DNA of 64,000 nucleotides from Eretmocerus hayati (GCA_029851415.1 CM056741.1:87372282-87436281), one strand, 5' to 3'; positions 41,277-52,935 are shown, numbered from the stretch's first letter. The notes: generated from the letters alone by a model not told the origin. Numbers and translations: made by a program.

Positions 41277-41739
41277 GTACAGTAGTAGATTAGGGTCTCA
41301 AAGTGCTTCAGTTGAAATTTGAGAAGCCTTCAAAGTCGAGGAAAGAAGTTGAGCGTGTTTGTAAGAGCCACTCAACACGAAGTCTCATGGAAGATCACGA
41401 GTACAGTGATGTCTGACATTCAGATTCTCATGAGAACGGATACACAGAAGAGAGAATGCACGAAAATCACTTAGCACCAATCAGATTGATGATTCAGTGC
41501 CTATGGGGAGAGATCCAAAAACAAATGTAGCCTCTTTTTGCCGTTTTGGAGTTATGTTGTCATCTGCTGCTTGCATTCACTATATCTATGTCACGGGCAG
41601 AAGTGAATCAAGCGTAGGTATATTCAGCATTTGACTCATCCGTTACCGCTAGTACTACCGTAATCCAGATTGCCAACTCTACCCACACTGCCTACTTTAC
41701 TCCACCTCCCCTACTTGCTGCTTAACAGTTATCTTGAAA

Positions 41740-43261
41740 CTAACATGATTCAGTCTCTTCAGCTATTAAAACAAGCTTCATGGAACATCCAACAAAATAC
41801 ATTAAGGTCGACCACGGCATTTTGGGAATTATAAGATACTTGTTGCATATCTTGCAATAGTCTAAGCCATCTGCTTACCATGTGAGTTGCCTAAACGCTC
41901 CTTGGCCCCAAATGGGAGGAGCATTTTGGTATTAGTCTATCAATGAATGTTCCTTGTTTTTGCCCAGAGTCTGGACACCAACTTGGGGAAGAGGTCACAA
42001 TGCTCTATTATGCACCATTCATTCCATAAACGCTGTGTCAAATAGGACATTTCCATAACTTTTCTGTTTAAATCTGAGATGTTAGGGAGAGTTGAGATTT
42101 TAACTATGTATATGGGACAATGTTAACTACCCACAAAGAAATATTGTACTGAACAATCAGAAAACAATTCTACTTTAGTACTGCCTTAAGAGCATGCTGT
42201 GGCCATGCAAGCCAAATTTTTTTCCAACTATTCCGATTTCTCTCGCAATTTGGGCTAAAGTTACAAAAGAATTCGAGAGTAATTGGAACAAGAATGTGTG
42301 TATATTATAGATTAGGATGTACCAGACACCCAGTGGTTCCCACTTTTCTGTACTAATTTAATGATTTGGGCTGAATGTTGAGTTGTCCAGTGAGTTGGAC
42401 AATAACAATAACTAGACAACTCATCCCAAACTAGGTACCATTAAAATTTCCACATGAGTAGTGAACAGAACTTCACAGCCACGTTGTACGACTACTGCAT
42501 GCTCTCAAATGTCAAAGTAACGATTGGTGACAATTATCGCCTAAGTCAATCATCAACTTACAATTAGTTGTAGAAATCATCAACAGTGGAATCTTTGAGA
42601 GCAATTAAAAGATTGCAAGCCAAACACTACAACCTGATGGAGAGCATTGAATGCAAAGTACCAGAGTATCAACCAAATCAAATTGGATGCCAGGAAGAGA
42701 CCTAAAGTCACCATAGTCAACGACTGGGAGATAGGGAGGAGAGAAATTTAGAGAGCAACAAGTTCACACTGCAAACTTGTCAGGGTGCTTTGAAACATGC
42801 CTGACTACTATACAAATGCAATCTTCATGTTAATTTCAAGTCCCCATAATATCAAAACAACAATGTACAGAGTCATCCATTAATACATATTCCACATTAG
42901 GAGGTTTGGTCCTTAACAATGTACATATGTTCATACCAACAAATTTTGGATGTACAGTGCATTGATAATTTTTAGGGCATTCACATGACCGACTTGAGCA
43001 CTAACACGCAGAAGTATATCTTTATCTTACAAACTTTCAAAATCATGCTAAAATCTCCAGTCTCTGAAAGGTGAAAAGGCTACAATGAAGAACGATCCAC
43101 TGGAAAATATCATACTCACTTGATCACACTCAAGAACAGTTCTAGGTTTGTCGAAAGAGAAAGACGAAACACTTACTTTCGAAGTAGAGTGCTGACGTTG
43201 AGTTGGACCTCTAGTCTAGGGTATAGATCAGTCTAGATTTCGAATGACTTGTGAGATGTTC
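41740..43261. other. non-coding stretch
   Basis: I see no gene, no long repeat and no RNA gene here; moderately AT-rich. Confidence 0.5.
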
Positions 43262-43762
43262 ACTGTAGGGTTCACTTAGGGAGGGTAGAGAGAAGGAGAG
43301 TAAACTCGGTCCGAAAGCCAGAGCTAGCCAGGATACTCCTTCTTCTCTGCGTTAGTGGCCTCGGACCCCAGTCCAGTCCGCCATTCCCTAGTTTGAACTA
43401 GCCAGGATACAGTAACGACATATTTTCCACGAGAGGCGCTACTAAGCTCTGGGCTAAGCCCAGCTAGCATTCAGATGTACGAATAACGTCCTGAAGACGT
43501 ACTCAATTTTGGCCTAGTGACGTTCAAAAAAACGTCCAAATTACGTCCAAAGGGACATCCAGAGGTCGTCCGACGGACGTCATTAGGACATCCAGAACTC
43601 CGATTATAAAATACATGAAAAACTGCAAAAAAATTCAGATCACATGGTGGACTTCCATTTCCAGTCTTTTTTATTGAGATATTATCTAATTTAATTTAAT
43701 CAAGACATATATGACAAAAAAATGCTGGAAAAATTTTTCAAATATTAAACTGCCGTCGCTGG

Positions 43763-46700
43763 CCCAGCAAACATTGAGATGTCCTATAGATGTCCGTAGG
43801 ACATTCCGACGTTTATAAGACATCTTCCCAGGACATCCTATTGCCGTCTGTAAGACGTCTTATGAACGTCCTGGGACGTCCTAATACCGTCCTCGGGACG
43901 TCCCGTAGACGTAAAATGTCAAATGTCCGAAAAAAGTCGAGAAATGCCGAAAATCGATATATGCTCTTCTGGTTATTGAATTATCATGGAAATTTAGAGA
44001 TTTCATTCCCAAAATTTGTGTAACAGTGGTTGAAATTCCATAATTGTGCAGAATAATATAACTTGTTGGAATTATATATATTATACACATTCTTGATGTA
44101 TATAGAAGTAGATATTGTTTTGCTTTTTTATATATATCTATCAACCGCTCTTACACAGATATATTTTGGATTCCTTATTTCACGTCTAAACTATGATTTT
44201 ATTGATATAATATTGATGAATTATAATCGAACCTCATCTACAAAAATATAGTGGAACCGAAGATATAATAGCGTTCTATAAAGCCTGCTTGTTCATCATG
44301 CATTTGACGCAATACATTAAAACTTTATTTGGGAACATAATAGCAAAATCCAAAGAATGTGTTCGTTTGAACAAAACTTGACTTCTTGCAGAGAACCTTT
44401 TGAGGAACATCAAGTGCAAAAGTCACTCTTAACCCTTATCTAATACTGAACATATATATGACATAGAGATAATAACGTGGTTAAAATAATAAGTCTTAAT
44501 TCCTAGAACATCATTCAAGGCTATGCAGTTCCAGCTGTACGTAAAACGATCTACGTAAAAATTCAAAGAATACTTCACAAGTTATTATAAAGATCGGCAA
44601 TCAAAAGATTCTCAAAAAAAAGCGTAGTATCCTTCTAAGAAATGGATATGACATACCACAAGTCTTTAGAACTAAATTTCAAACAAATTGCTCCAGCGAT
44701 GGAGATGTCTCGATGTACATCTTTCGTGAAAATTGAGAAATTCTAATTAGAGAAAAGAGAGATAACAAATTCTCCTGGAAAAAACGGAGAGAAAATATAG
44801 TCAAACTTGCAAAATGATGAATGATTCGATGAGTTACATTCCCTCGCATATGTATAAGGAAAAATATGTAGCTCATCAGCCTCAAAGTCTGTCTGAAGAT
44901 TTGCGTAGCCAGTTCTTCATCTCTTTTTCTATCTCGTAGTACGTATTACTTTTGAGATTTTCCATGTCTGAAACTACAGCTGAAATAATACATAAAATCG
45001 TATCATGCGGAATTGCGAGTTATTGGAGATATGAATGTTCGGTCAAGATTCACGATGTCAACTAACCTTTGACACATCTCCATGTGAACATGCCGCCAAT
45101 GATGGCTTTATCGGGTTTTTGGTTCTGCCAAGTACACTTATTTGCCAATTCATTGTCTATAACCATAGCCATCATATCTCCTACCGCAATCCTTGTTGTG
45201 TCTCCACCGGACTTGCGGAATTGTGCCATCTGAAAAGTATAAAAATTACAGATTGCAACTTTGGCACAGAAATTTTGCAATACATGATCATTCATCACTG
45301 ATTCAATCATTCAAAAAGCCTGATTGACTCAGAGAAATTCTATTCAGAAACACTACTCTACAATGTGATAAGTTATAGTAAGTTATATAGTTGTATCAGT
45401 GGCAGAAATTTTTCAGAGCAATGTATTTCAATTGATAACATTTAACCAGAGGAATTGACTAACTATTCGATGGCAGTGAATGCCTGGATGAAATGCAAAA
45501 CTCTCATGCGAAGGTCTCAAGCGATTGGGCAAGAATGGCTTGAGGTAATTATGTATATATATGAGATTATCAGTAGCTGGCAAACAAGTTTTGTCCAATG
45601 ACAGAAAATACATGATCATTCACCACTGATTCAATCATTCAAAGAGCTTGATTGACTCAAATAACAGGTTAATCAACTTGTTGGGAGCCAGAGACAAGGA
45701 ATGAACTTTTGCTGAAGTATGCGTTGCTTGAAAATTTTCAATTGCCCTTATTATTTGTATAGGATATTATGCAATTGAGAATAGAACGTCGATAAAATAT
45801 GAGAATTTCCCTGTATCATACATCTATTCAAGCAATATGGAGTGAATTTTACTTTGAAACCATATGCATTTCTGGGTAGACGGAGGCAGTCAGAGGATGA
45901 ACTTCCTTGGAATACGCTCCATGCACAGGCACTTCATTCTCGTGAGGCTTAAAATTGAGTCATAATTAATGAATGTACTCACCAAATTACTGATGTACTA
46001 GTTATATAACTAACTCATCAAAGCACATAAGAATGAACTTGGATGTGGAGCGTATACCAGGGAAATTCATCCTCTGGCTGCCTCCGTTGACCAAGAGATG
46101 AATAATGTTATCAAATGAAATTCAGTCTATACTTGAAAGCATTATATGGCGAAGGCGAAATATCATTCTGATTCATATTTCAATCTTAATTTCAACATCC
46201 TATTGGGGGCAATGAGGAAGGATAAGAATTTTGAAGCAATGCATCCTTTATCAGAAATCCATTCTATGGCTCCGCTCTCAACAAGCAGATGGATCTGTGT
46301 CCTAAATTAATAAGGCTTTTGAATGATTGATGTACTGATTGGTTTTTTTTCTCTAAATGATATTAAAAATTACACAAAAGGAGCTCGAGTGCGCTAACGA
46401 AATGGCAATGCACGGTGAGGTTAGGTACCGATTTCCGAGGCTCATCAGTGGTATCTAATACTTACTTGTAATTATTGACTGCGCGTTTTCTTTGATGCGC
46501 AAGGGCTGATAAATATTATTTATTAATTGCAGGGAAGCAAAGCGAAATGTAGCCTCTGTGATCCGTGTATGCACTTTATTTTTCAAAACACTGTCGTTCC
46601 AATAACCAGAAAAAAGGCGGAATAATCTGGAATAATCCGGTGGCGGTCGCGTCGAGGCGCGGCCCGTGCGCACGGCGCATGATCGCGGATTTGTGGCAAG

Positions 46701-46806
46701 AATGTCTTGGAGATAATGTCTTTAGGACGTCTTACGGACATTTGTCGAAGATATCCTAAAGAGGACATCCTGTGGACACAAGACATCCTCGGCAATGTTT
46801 GCTGGG
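43763..46806. mobile_element. related TIR element nested inside (inner)
   Basis: Ends CCCAGCAAACATTGAGATG and GGCAATGTTTGCTGGG, the same subterminal GACGTCC/GACATCC words (43780-43915, 46705-46800), different terminal bases from the outer element. The 3-kb interior is AT-rich and non-coding, with a direct repeat of about 55 bp at 45285 and 45612 (CATGATCATTCAYCACTGAT). Confidence 0.75.
45877..46093. mobile_element. small foldback MITE
   Basis: GACGGAGGCAGTCAGAGGAT at the left, its near-complement CCTCTGGCTGCCTCCGTTGA at the right, arms about 50-60 bp. Confidence 0.7.
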
Positions 46807-48434
46807 GGATTGAACTGGGACCTTTGGGTTATGAGACTGCGATCTTGTCCACTCGGCCAGAAGCTCGTGCTACGCGGGGTGGCTTAATATGCCTTCCTGA
46901 CCCTCGACTATGGAGAGATATAAGTTCTATCTATAGTTCCGTCTTATATTTGTTGAAAATAGGAATAAGTATAATAATTTGAGAAGCTGTGATTTGGCTG
47001 TGCAATAAATAATTGACCAGGATGTGCGTGCACCGCATTGCACGGACTTTGCATTCCAAAATTCAAAAATCTATAGATAATAACGATGGTTATTAAAAGA
47101 GGCTGTCTTTCAAAAACGAAAATTCGTGTGAGCAAGAAATTAGAATTTCGATTTCTCCCATTAATATTTATCGAACATTTTTCGTGTTCACGGTTGTTCT
47201 CAGTCAACAGACTGGTATCAACCAGGGTGGATCTCGTAATTTAGCATTCTGTGTATATTGATTTATCGTAAATTACGAGCATATATTACTCGCTTGTCAA
47301 TTTGAAATTTAAGATTTATGATTCAATCAAATGTCCATTATGATCAGGAATTATAATATCCAAAAAAGATCAGGAGTATGGGGATCGTCATTTATATTGT
47401 ATATTCCATCGCAAAATCATCTTGGAAAAACATTCATGTGGAAGCAAAACCTACGTCTTACTGAAATGAGATCAATGTTTCATTTGAGTATTCGTGACAA
47501 GAAGTCTTAGAAAGATATTATTAATAACATGCCATTTACTTGCGGGACTAAATTATTCTAAAATGTCCACTGAAAGACGTAGAAAAAACGTCCTACAGAC
47601 TTGAAAATGAGACGCTTTTGAGACGTTAGTAACGCGATGTCCAAAGAACGTCAGTATCGTGTCTTTTATAAGACATCGAACCGATGACTGAAACCAAACG
47701 TTCAAAGGACGTTCTTTGGAAGACATAATCTGAATGTCCGACTTCGGACATTTTTTGCTGGTGATTCGGACATCCATTTTGAGGTTATGAAATCATGTCC
47801 GGAAAAAATCATCATTTGAACATCCTGATTCCGGGCCTGTTCAGACACGAGAATCAGATGTCCAAAAGTCGTCCACTAGTCGACATTCGAACGTACAAAA
47901 GATGTCATGACATCGCACATAAAAATAATGTCCTCGGAACGTCCGATGTCCGGTGAATGCTAGCTGGGAGGCTTCACCGACACGAAACTGGGACGCTCGT
48001 GTGCGTAAGAGGCGTGGATCGCGTTGGCTTTACGGAGATTGAATGTGCCACGCACACTACTTTAACATTTTTCACATACTACGAGAGGGGATGAAGGAGG
48101 CGGAGTCAGTCCTCCTTCCTTTCAGAAGCTGTGAGCCAGCGTCGATCTAGCCGAGAACACCCCAGAGCCTCTAAGTGGCCAACTCTGGAAGTGTAGCTGT
48201 ATCCTGATAGAAACTAAATTCGGCAACGGCGAAAGCCCGGAGTTTACGCTCCTTCTCTCTACCCTCCCTAGGTTCACTGGTTTGCACCACATAACACCTA
48301 CCACGGAAGAAGCGCAAGCCCAATGCTATAGTGTGACAACAAGTGGTGTGGGGTACATAATACCTCACATGCGCAATAGATGGATGACAGATCCAGCTCC
48401 TTTCCCGCAATCGACGGCTCAAGACCTCAATTAG

Positions 48435-48442
48435 TATATAAG
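48435..48442 (+). promoter_or_regulatory. TATA box in the 5' LTR
   Basis: TATATAAG starts 37 nt before the ribozyme cleavage site (48471/48472), so the transcript would start at about the first base of the ribozyme. The same box is in the 3' LTR at about 49041-49048. Confidence 0.6.
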
Positions 48443-48466
48443 AGCGCATAAGTGCTTCATCGCCAA

Positions 48467-48549
48467 GCGTCCAGGGCACCACCTGCAACACCAGCCCTGC
48501 TGATGAGTCCGGTTACGATGAACCAGGTTGCAGGTGGGGGACGAAACGC
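48467..48549 (+). ncRNA. type III hammerhead ribozyme, copy 1
   Basis: Helix III GCG-U pairs with A-CGC at the ends; cleavage triplet GTC at 48469-48471; helix I CAGGGC (48472-48477) with GCCCTG (48494-48499); core CTGATGA 48500-48506; helix II GTCC (48507-48510) with GGAC (48539-48542); core GAAA 48543-48546. Every conserved core base is present. Loop 1 (48479-48489, CCACCTGCAAC) is fully complementary to part of loop 2 (48527-48537, GTTGCAGGTGG), far longer than usual loop contacts. Loop 2 also has a small hairpin GGTT-ACGATG-AACC. Self-cleavage releases element RNA monomers. Confidence 0.88.
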
Positions 48550-48621
48550 ATAAGAGCCTTCTGCTCAAAGCGTGTAGAGTCATTCATTAGTAGTGGATAA
48601 GCCATCAGCTTATTCTTACAT

Positions 48622-48638
48622 TGGTAACCCGCGACGTG
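48622..48638 (+). promoter_or_regulatory. primer-binding-site-like sequence
   Basis: TGGTAACCCGCGACGTG one base after the LTR end; TGG would pair with a tRNA CCA end. The tRNA is not identified. Confidence 0.55.
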
Positions 48639-48938
48639 ATTGAAACGCAACTTTCATGGAGTCAGATCAGTCTGAAGCATATACTCATTACGAGTACGCT
48701 CAGTAAAAGCCTTTCCTCATTTACATTTGATCACTTGCTAAGCGCCGTTGTACCGCGACACGCAGTAGTAACCTAGAGGCATTGCGACTTCGGTTCTGCT
48801 GCGGCGCGAGTCGCGGAATGCGATGTCACGGTGAATTCGCTCTCGGCATTCGCAGCTATAATGCGGTGTCATGTATATTGAGTGATAAGTGCAAAATTAA
48901 TAACTGTAAAATCATCCCTTGAACGCTATGGCTCTGAA

Positions 48939-48952
48939 GCGGGGGGAGTGGC
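48939..48952 (+). promoter_or_regulatory. polypurine tract
   Basis: GCGGGGGGAGTGGC directly before the 3' LTR; mostly purine. Confidence 0.5.
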
Positions 48953-49228
48953 TGTGGGGTACATAATACCTCACATGCGCAATAGATGAATGATAGATCC
49001 AGCTCCTTTCCCGCAATCGACGGCTCAAGACCTCGATTAGTATATAAGAGCGCATAAGTGCTTCATCGCCAAGCGTCCAGGGCACCACCTGCAACTCCAG
49101 CCCTGCTGATGAGTCCGGTTACGATGAACCAGGTTGCAGGTGGAGGACGAAACGCATAAGAGCCTTCTGCTCAAAGCGTGTAGAGTCATTTCATTTAGTA
49201 GTGGATAAGCCATCAGCTTATTCCTACA
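48953..49228 (+). repeat. 3' LTR of the retrozyme-like element
   Basis: 276 bp; a few substitutions and small indels against the 5' LTR. Confidence 0.8.
49073..49155 (+). ncRNA. type III hammerhead ribozyme, copy 2
   Basis: Same fold as copy 1: GTC cleavage after 49077, helix I CAGGGC/GCCCTG, CTGATGA 49106-49112, helix II GTCC/GGAC, GAAA at 49149-49152. Changes from copy 1 lie only in loops (ACACCA to ACTCCA; GGTGGGGG to GGTGGAGG), leaving the core and the 11-base loop match intact. Cleavage at both copies gives a 606-nt RNA (48472-49077). Confidence 0.88.
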
Positions 49229-49711
49229 ATGGAGCGCCGCCATTCATTCTGGCAACCCCCTCTCTGCGCTGAAAGCTAGAGGTAGTACAGATGGAGCAGA
49301 GCGTAATCTATATGTACAACCTCTATCATTTGTGCGACTCTGGAGCAGCTGAACCACGATTCTAAAAGAAAGGTCTGCCGACTCAGTGGCGTGGATAGGA
49401 AACATGGTTGATGCCTTCTCTCCCCTCCAGCTCCCCTTTCCTGAGCCAATATGGCAGCCGTACTGGGACAGCGGGATATACCTATATATAGGAGTCGTCT
49501 GCTCGCGCTCGTGTAAAGCCGCGAGCTCGCGCCAAAGAACATTCTATCCTATTTGCAGCGTGCAAAAATGATATTAATCACTCGCAGCATGTTAGCTGAT
49601 AACATGTCGCAAGTAATTACTTCTAAATACTGGGTTCCATTACCCAAATCTCAAGCCCCCCCCCCGGGGGGCCGCGATTTATATACGTCTTTTGATATGT
49701 ATTCAGTAAGT

Positions 49712-49782
49712 GCTGTGGTAGCCTAGTGGTTAGCGTACCCGTCTCTCATTTTGTCGGCCCAGGTTCGATCCCCGGACAGATT
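49712..49782 (+). pseudogene. tRNA-like module, left arm
   Basis: Box A TAGCCTAGTGG, box B GGTTCGATCCC, T run from 49784. Box A part resembles tRNA-Glu/Asp/Gly type heads. Acceptor pairing is poor beyond CTGT/ACAG and the anticodon arm is weak, so a relic or a SINE-type head. Confidence 0.5.
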
Positions 49783-50478
49783 GTTTTTTTTTCCATTAAA
49801 TCAAGTCATATCATTTTTTTCGCTAACAAACATAGTTGAACGAAGATTGATAACCAACCAAACACCCTACAAGTCATGATTCCTTCTTCAAGTCAGAATC
49901 GTCACGAGATATTTTAATACAATACATAAATTTGATGATCAAGATAAGGAACGATGGCTCTGAAACAGCTTTGAAAATTTCATTCCCATAACACCTTTTA
50001 GTTGTTATTATAATTATAAAAATGATGATAACTATAAAATTTACAAAATAAAATGATTTTGATATATCCTGTCATTCATCATAGACCTATTGGAAATATG
50101 ATTTATTTATACGCATTAGTGCTATTTTATTGATTTTTACTAAATTCATAGGTAAGAGTTACTTCCGATAGCGAGTCCGAGAGTCCCGGCAACGAGTACT
50201 TACCAAGTTGAGTTTCAAGTTCTTCAAATTTCCCTTAGCTCACCTCTACAGTCGATGTAGATGACTGGAAATGTATGATAATTATTTGAAGTTTTGTTAT
50301 CGATGAGTAACTCAATAAAAAATATCGAGATGATGTATTATTAAAATATCTCCGTGACGATTCTGACTTGAAGAAGGAATTATGACTTGTAGGGTGTTTG
50401 GTTGGTTATCAATCTTCGTTCAACTATGTTTGTTAGCGGAAAAAATGATAGGACTTGATTTAATGGAGAGAAAAAAAA

Positions 50479-50549
50479 TTTCTGTCCGGGGATCGAACCT
50501 GGGCCGACAAAATGAGAGGCGGGTACGCTAACCACTAGGCTACCACAGC
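50479..50549 (-). pseudogene. tRNA-like module, right arm
   Basis: Inverted copy of 49712-49782 with one or two substitutions (GCCTCTC against GTCTCTC). Confidence 0.5.
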
Positions 50550-50917
50550 ACTTACTGAATACATATCAAAAGACGTATATAAATCGCGGCCCCCCGGGGG
50601 GGGGGCTTGAGATTTGGGTAATGGAACCCAGTATTTAGAAGTAATTACTTGCGGCATGTTATCAGCTAACATGCTGCGAGCGATTAATATCATTTTTGCA
50701 CGCTGCAAAAAGTATAGAATGTTTTTTAGCGCGGGCTCGCGGCTTTACCCGAGCGCGAGCAGACGACTCCTATATATTAGGTATATCCCGCTGTCCCAGT
50801 ACGGCTGCCATATTGGCTCGGGAGAGGGGAGCTGTAGGGGAGAGAAGGCATCAACCATGTTTCCTATCCGCGCCACTGAGTCGGCAGACCTTCTTATAGG
50901 ATCGTGGGCTGAACTGT

Positions 50918-52440
50918 AACGGCAGGCAAAAGGCAAATTTGGTGATGCGATATATATGTGCTTCGGGCAGCTCGTATAACGTTGGTTGTATTAGATGAGT
51001 ATGCTGCCTCACGCATACGTCGCTCGCATATTATATATATCTAAACTGAATATCGCGCGGGTTCGCACACTTACATGGTTATATCGCACTACTTACTGCC
51101 GGATTTGTTCATACGCAAAGAGGCGGACTCATTATCGCATGCTCGATATATGATGACTCTTTCGTTTCGGCGCTCTTATACAACATTTACCATAAGTAGT
51201 GTACATACCAATACCGGGTTCTTGGCTGAATTTTGTATATTCAGGAGGCGTTGTCGGGTTTTTTTGTAATTTCTACCCATTTTTGTAACTCTTTATCAAA
51301 AATGTCATTCTAAACATTACATCGGTTTGGAGCAACTTCACACGTGTAATGATTTTCTGGTAACCATTACACTATTTGTTGTGTAATGATCATAGCAGAA
51401 AGCTTTGCTATGAAGGTTAGGAAGTGAGTGCTGTGCTGCTATGGCTCACATTTTAGTATCCGATGATTTATCTAGAGAAATCATCTTCTTTTGTAGTGTG
51501 GTGTTTGGAAATTCTCAATTGTGTCATAAACTTCTGTCTTGTTTTCGCATACGTTAACGTTTGAATTTTCACGCGCGTGAGGATCGTATTTGTTTGATGT
51601 GGGAATCGTGCGCGCCGTCCGAGGTCAAGCCTGGCCGAGGTATTCGGTGCACGTGCGCAGCTTAGAGTTCATGCGGAGACGACGACGCGGCCCGCAATCC
51701 ACCTGCAGTTTGGTCTGGGTACTGTTGCCTGTTGCTGTCAGCAGTTGTCGAGTTCTTGAAGATGTCACCCGCAGTCCTGGAAAGTGGCATCCGCGGCGAG
51801 CTAGATCCGCTCAGTTGTGAAGCTCACAACTCCCCCGAGCACGAACTAGCCCCAGGTCATCGCACGCACTCTAACTCTCGCATGCTGACGGTTTCATCGA
51901 CGGCTACCGGTAGGGCGACAGTGCGCCCAGTCCTGAGTGCGCGTTGTTGTAGCGCCGTTTCGTCGTGATCGCATACGTGCCATAAGTCTGTTCAGTGCCC
52001 AGTGAAAGTTTTAAATTGTCTGACCTACTCTTTCTTTCATTCTCAATTACTTGCATTGTTGATTTTTTCAATTTGCTTCATGTTTCACCAGGCCTCTTCA
52101 GTTTATGCTTCTGCGTTGGTAGTTTTATTTTGTGAATTACTTAGGCTTGGAGGCGAAAAAATCATACAAAATCCCTTCAAGGCGAGGTTTGAGCTAATCA
52201 TCAATACTTCCTAATTTTATAGTTTTATGTCCCAAAGAGCTTGCAAGCATGATTATTCATGCTTGCAAGCTCTTCGCAACAATATCAAGTACCGTGTCCA
52301 TTATGTCCAAGTAATAGTAAAGCACTACAGCTGGTATAACTACATACTTTCAAGTCGACTGAAATGAAGATGATGCAAATCTTGTTGATGCAGAGATACT
52401 CCAATAGGTTCCACAGCAAGTACAAAGGTGAAGATGACTC
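50918..52440. other. non-coding stretch
   Basis: No gene supported. A GC-rich patch at 51600-51970 is open in several frames but shows no domain or splice pattern. A hairpin at 52225-52275 has arms AGAGCTTGCAAGCATGA. Confidence 0.45.
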
Positions 52441-52935
52441 GCTTGCGTGAGCTTTTCCAGCGCTTGATCAAGCCGAGATTGGCGTATGCCACGGCTAAGA
52501 TTCCGCGCACGCGAGAGTCTCTATCCGGCGGGTCTCTGATTCGCACAAGGGGTGCCTTGGGACAATTTCCACTATCCAACCATGATTCTTCTCGTAGTTC
52601 TCCACTAAAAACAAACTGAATTCCCCAAATTTACTCAATGTAGAAACTGAGGCATCTTGCATGAATTAATGAAAACTTTCAAATATTGGGACTTCAAGTG
52701 GTCTCGTATGCGTCAGAAATCAACTGTACCCGTTGCAAACAGTTTCGAAAAACGGAGCCAGCTCCAACCAAAATCAAGTCGGCATCTTCTCTGCGGAATT
52801 CGCTGTTATTCATTTCTGGACAATGATTATCATGAGAGCAGCCAAGTCGATTGATAAACCGGACTCTAAGATGTGGGACACTGGCTGTCACGTGACCCCC
52901 ACCACGTTCCGAGGCGGGCAAATACGGAGCCACCT
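52440..52935. repeat. old fragment of the 53-64 kb repeat's end
   Basis: 52570-52800 (TTCTTCTCGTAGTTCTCCACT, then CGTTGCAAACAGTTTCG) matches 63735-63900 in the same direction with many differences, and faces 52960-53215 as an inverted repeat. It looks like the end of a second, older copy of the same repeat family. Confidence 0.65.

Larger units (their letters stand above)
43459..47968. mobile_element. TIR element with GACGTCC subterminal repeats (outer)
   Basis: Ends CCCAGCTAGCATTCA and TGAATGCTAGCTGGG. Inside both ends lie many copies of (G)GACGTCC / GGACATCC words (43480-43610 and 47560-47960). No transposase; non-autonomous. Family unknown to me. Confidence 0.75.
43262..48286. mobile_element. 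outermost inverted repeat of a nested transposon cluster
   Basis: GGTTCACTTAGGGAGGGTAG at 43268 is mirrored near 48262-48286 (GAGTTTACGCTCCTTCTCTC, then CTACCCTCCCTAGGTTCAC). It encloses both elements below. Class unknown; no transposase seen. Confidence 0.55.
48347..48620 (+). repeat. 5' LTR of the retrozyme-like element
   Basis: 274 bp, TG...CA. Holds a TATA box at 48435-48442 and the hammerhead at 48467-48549. Confidence 0.8.
48347..49228 (+). mobile_element. LTR retrozyme-like element with two hammerhead ribozymes
   Basis: 882 bp, non-coding. Direct repeats 48347-48620 and 48953-49228 start TGTGGGGTAC and end CTTATTCYTACA (TG...CA), about 96% alike. Directly after the first stands TTGGTAACCCGCGACGTG (primer-binding-site type, TGG) and directly before the second GCGGGGGGAGTGGC (polypurine-tract type). 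Each LTR holds a full type III hammerhead. This combination of small size, LTRs, PBS, PPT, hammerhead and no protein defines LTR retrozymes, known to me only from plants; animal retrozymes are tandem type I hammerheads without LTRs. The 332-bp interior has no long frame. No clear target duplication (AGTGG left, ATGGA right). Mobilisation would need a Gypsy element with the same PBS; the one at 21.6 kb has a different PBS. Confidence 0.8.
49344..50917. mobile_element. foldback element with tRNA-like modules in both arms
   Basis: Arms of about 580 bp (49344-49925 and 50335-50917), over 90% alike, inverted around a 400-bp AT-rich centre. Outer word GAAGGTCTGCCGACTCAGTG, inner GACTTGAAGAAGGAATYATG and complement. 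Each arm has a CCCCCCCGGGGGG tract and one tRNA-like module. No protein gene. TSD not found. Confidence 0.8.

Noticed and set aside
51590..51968. GC-rich overlapping frames of 76-78 codons
   Set aside because: No recognisable product, two frames open at once, no supporting signals.
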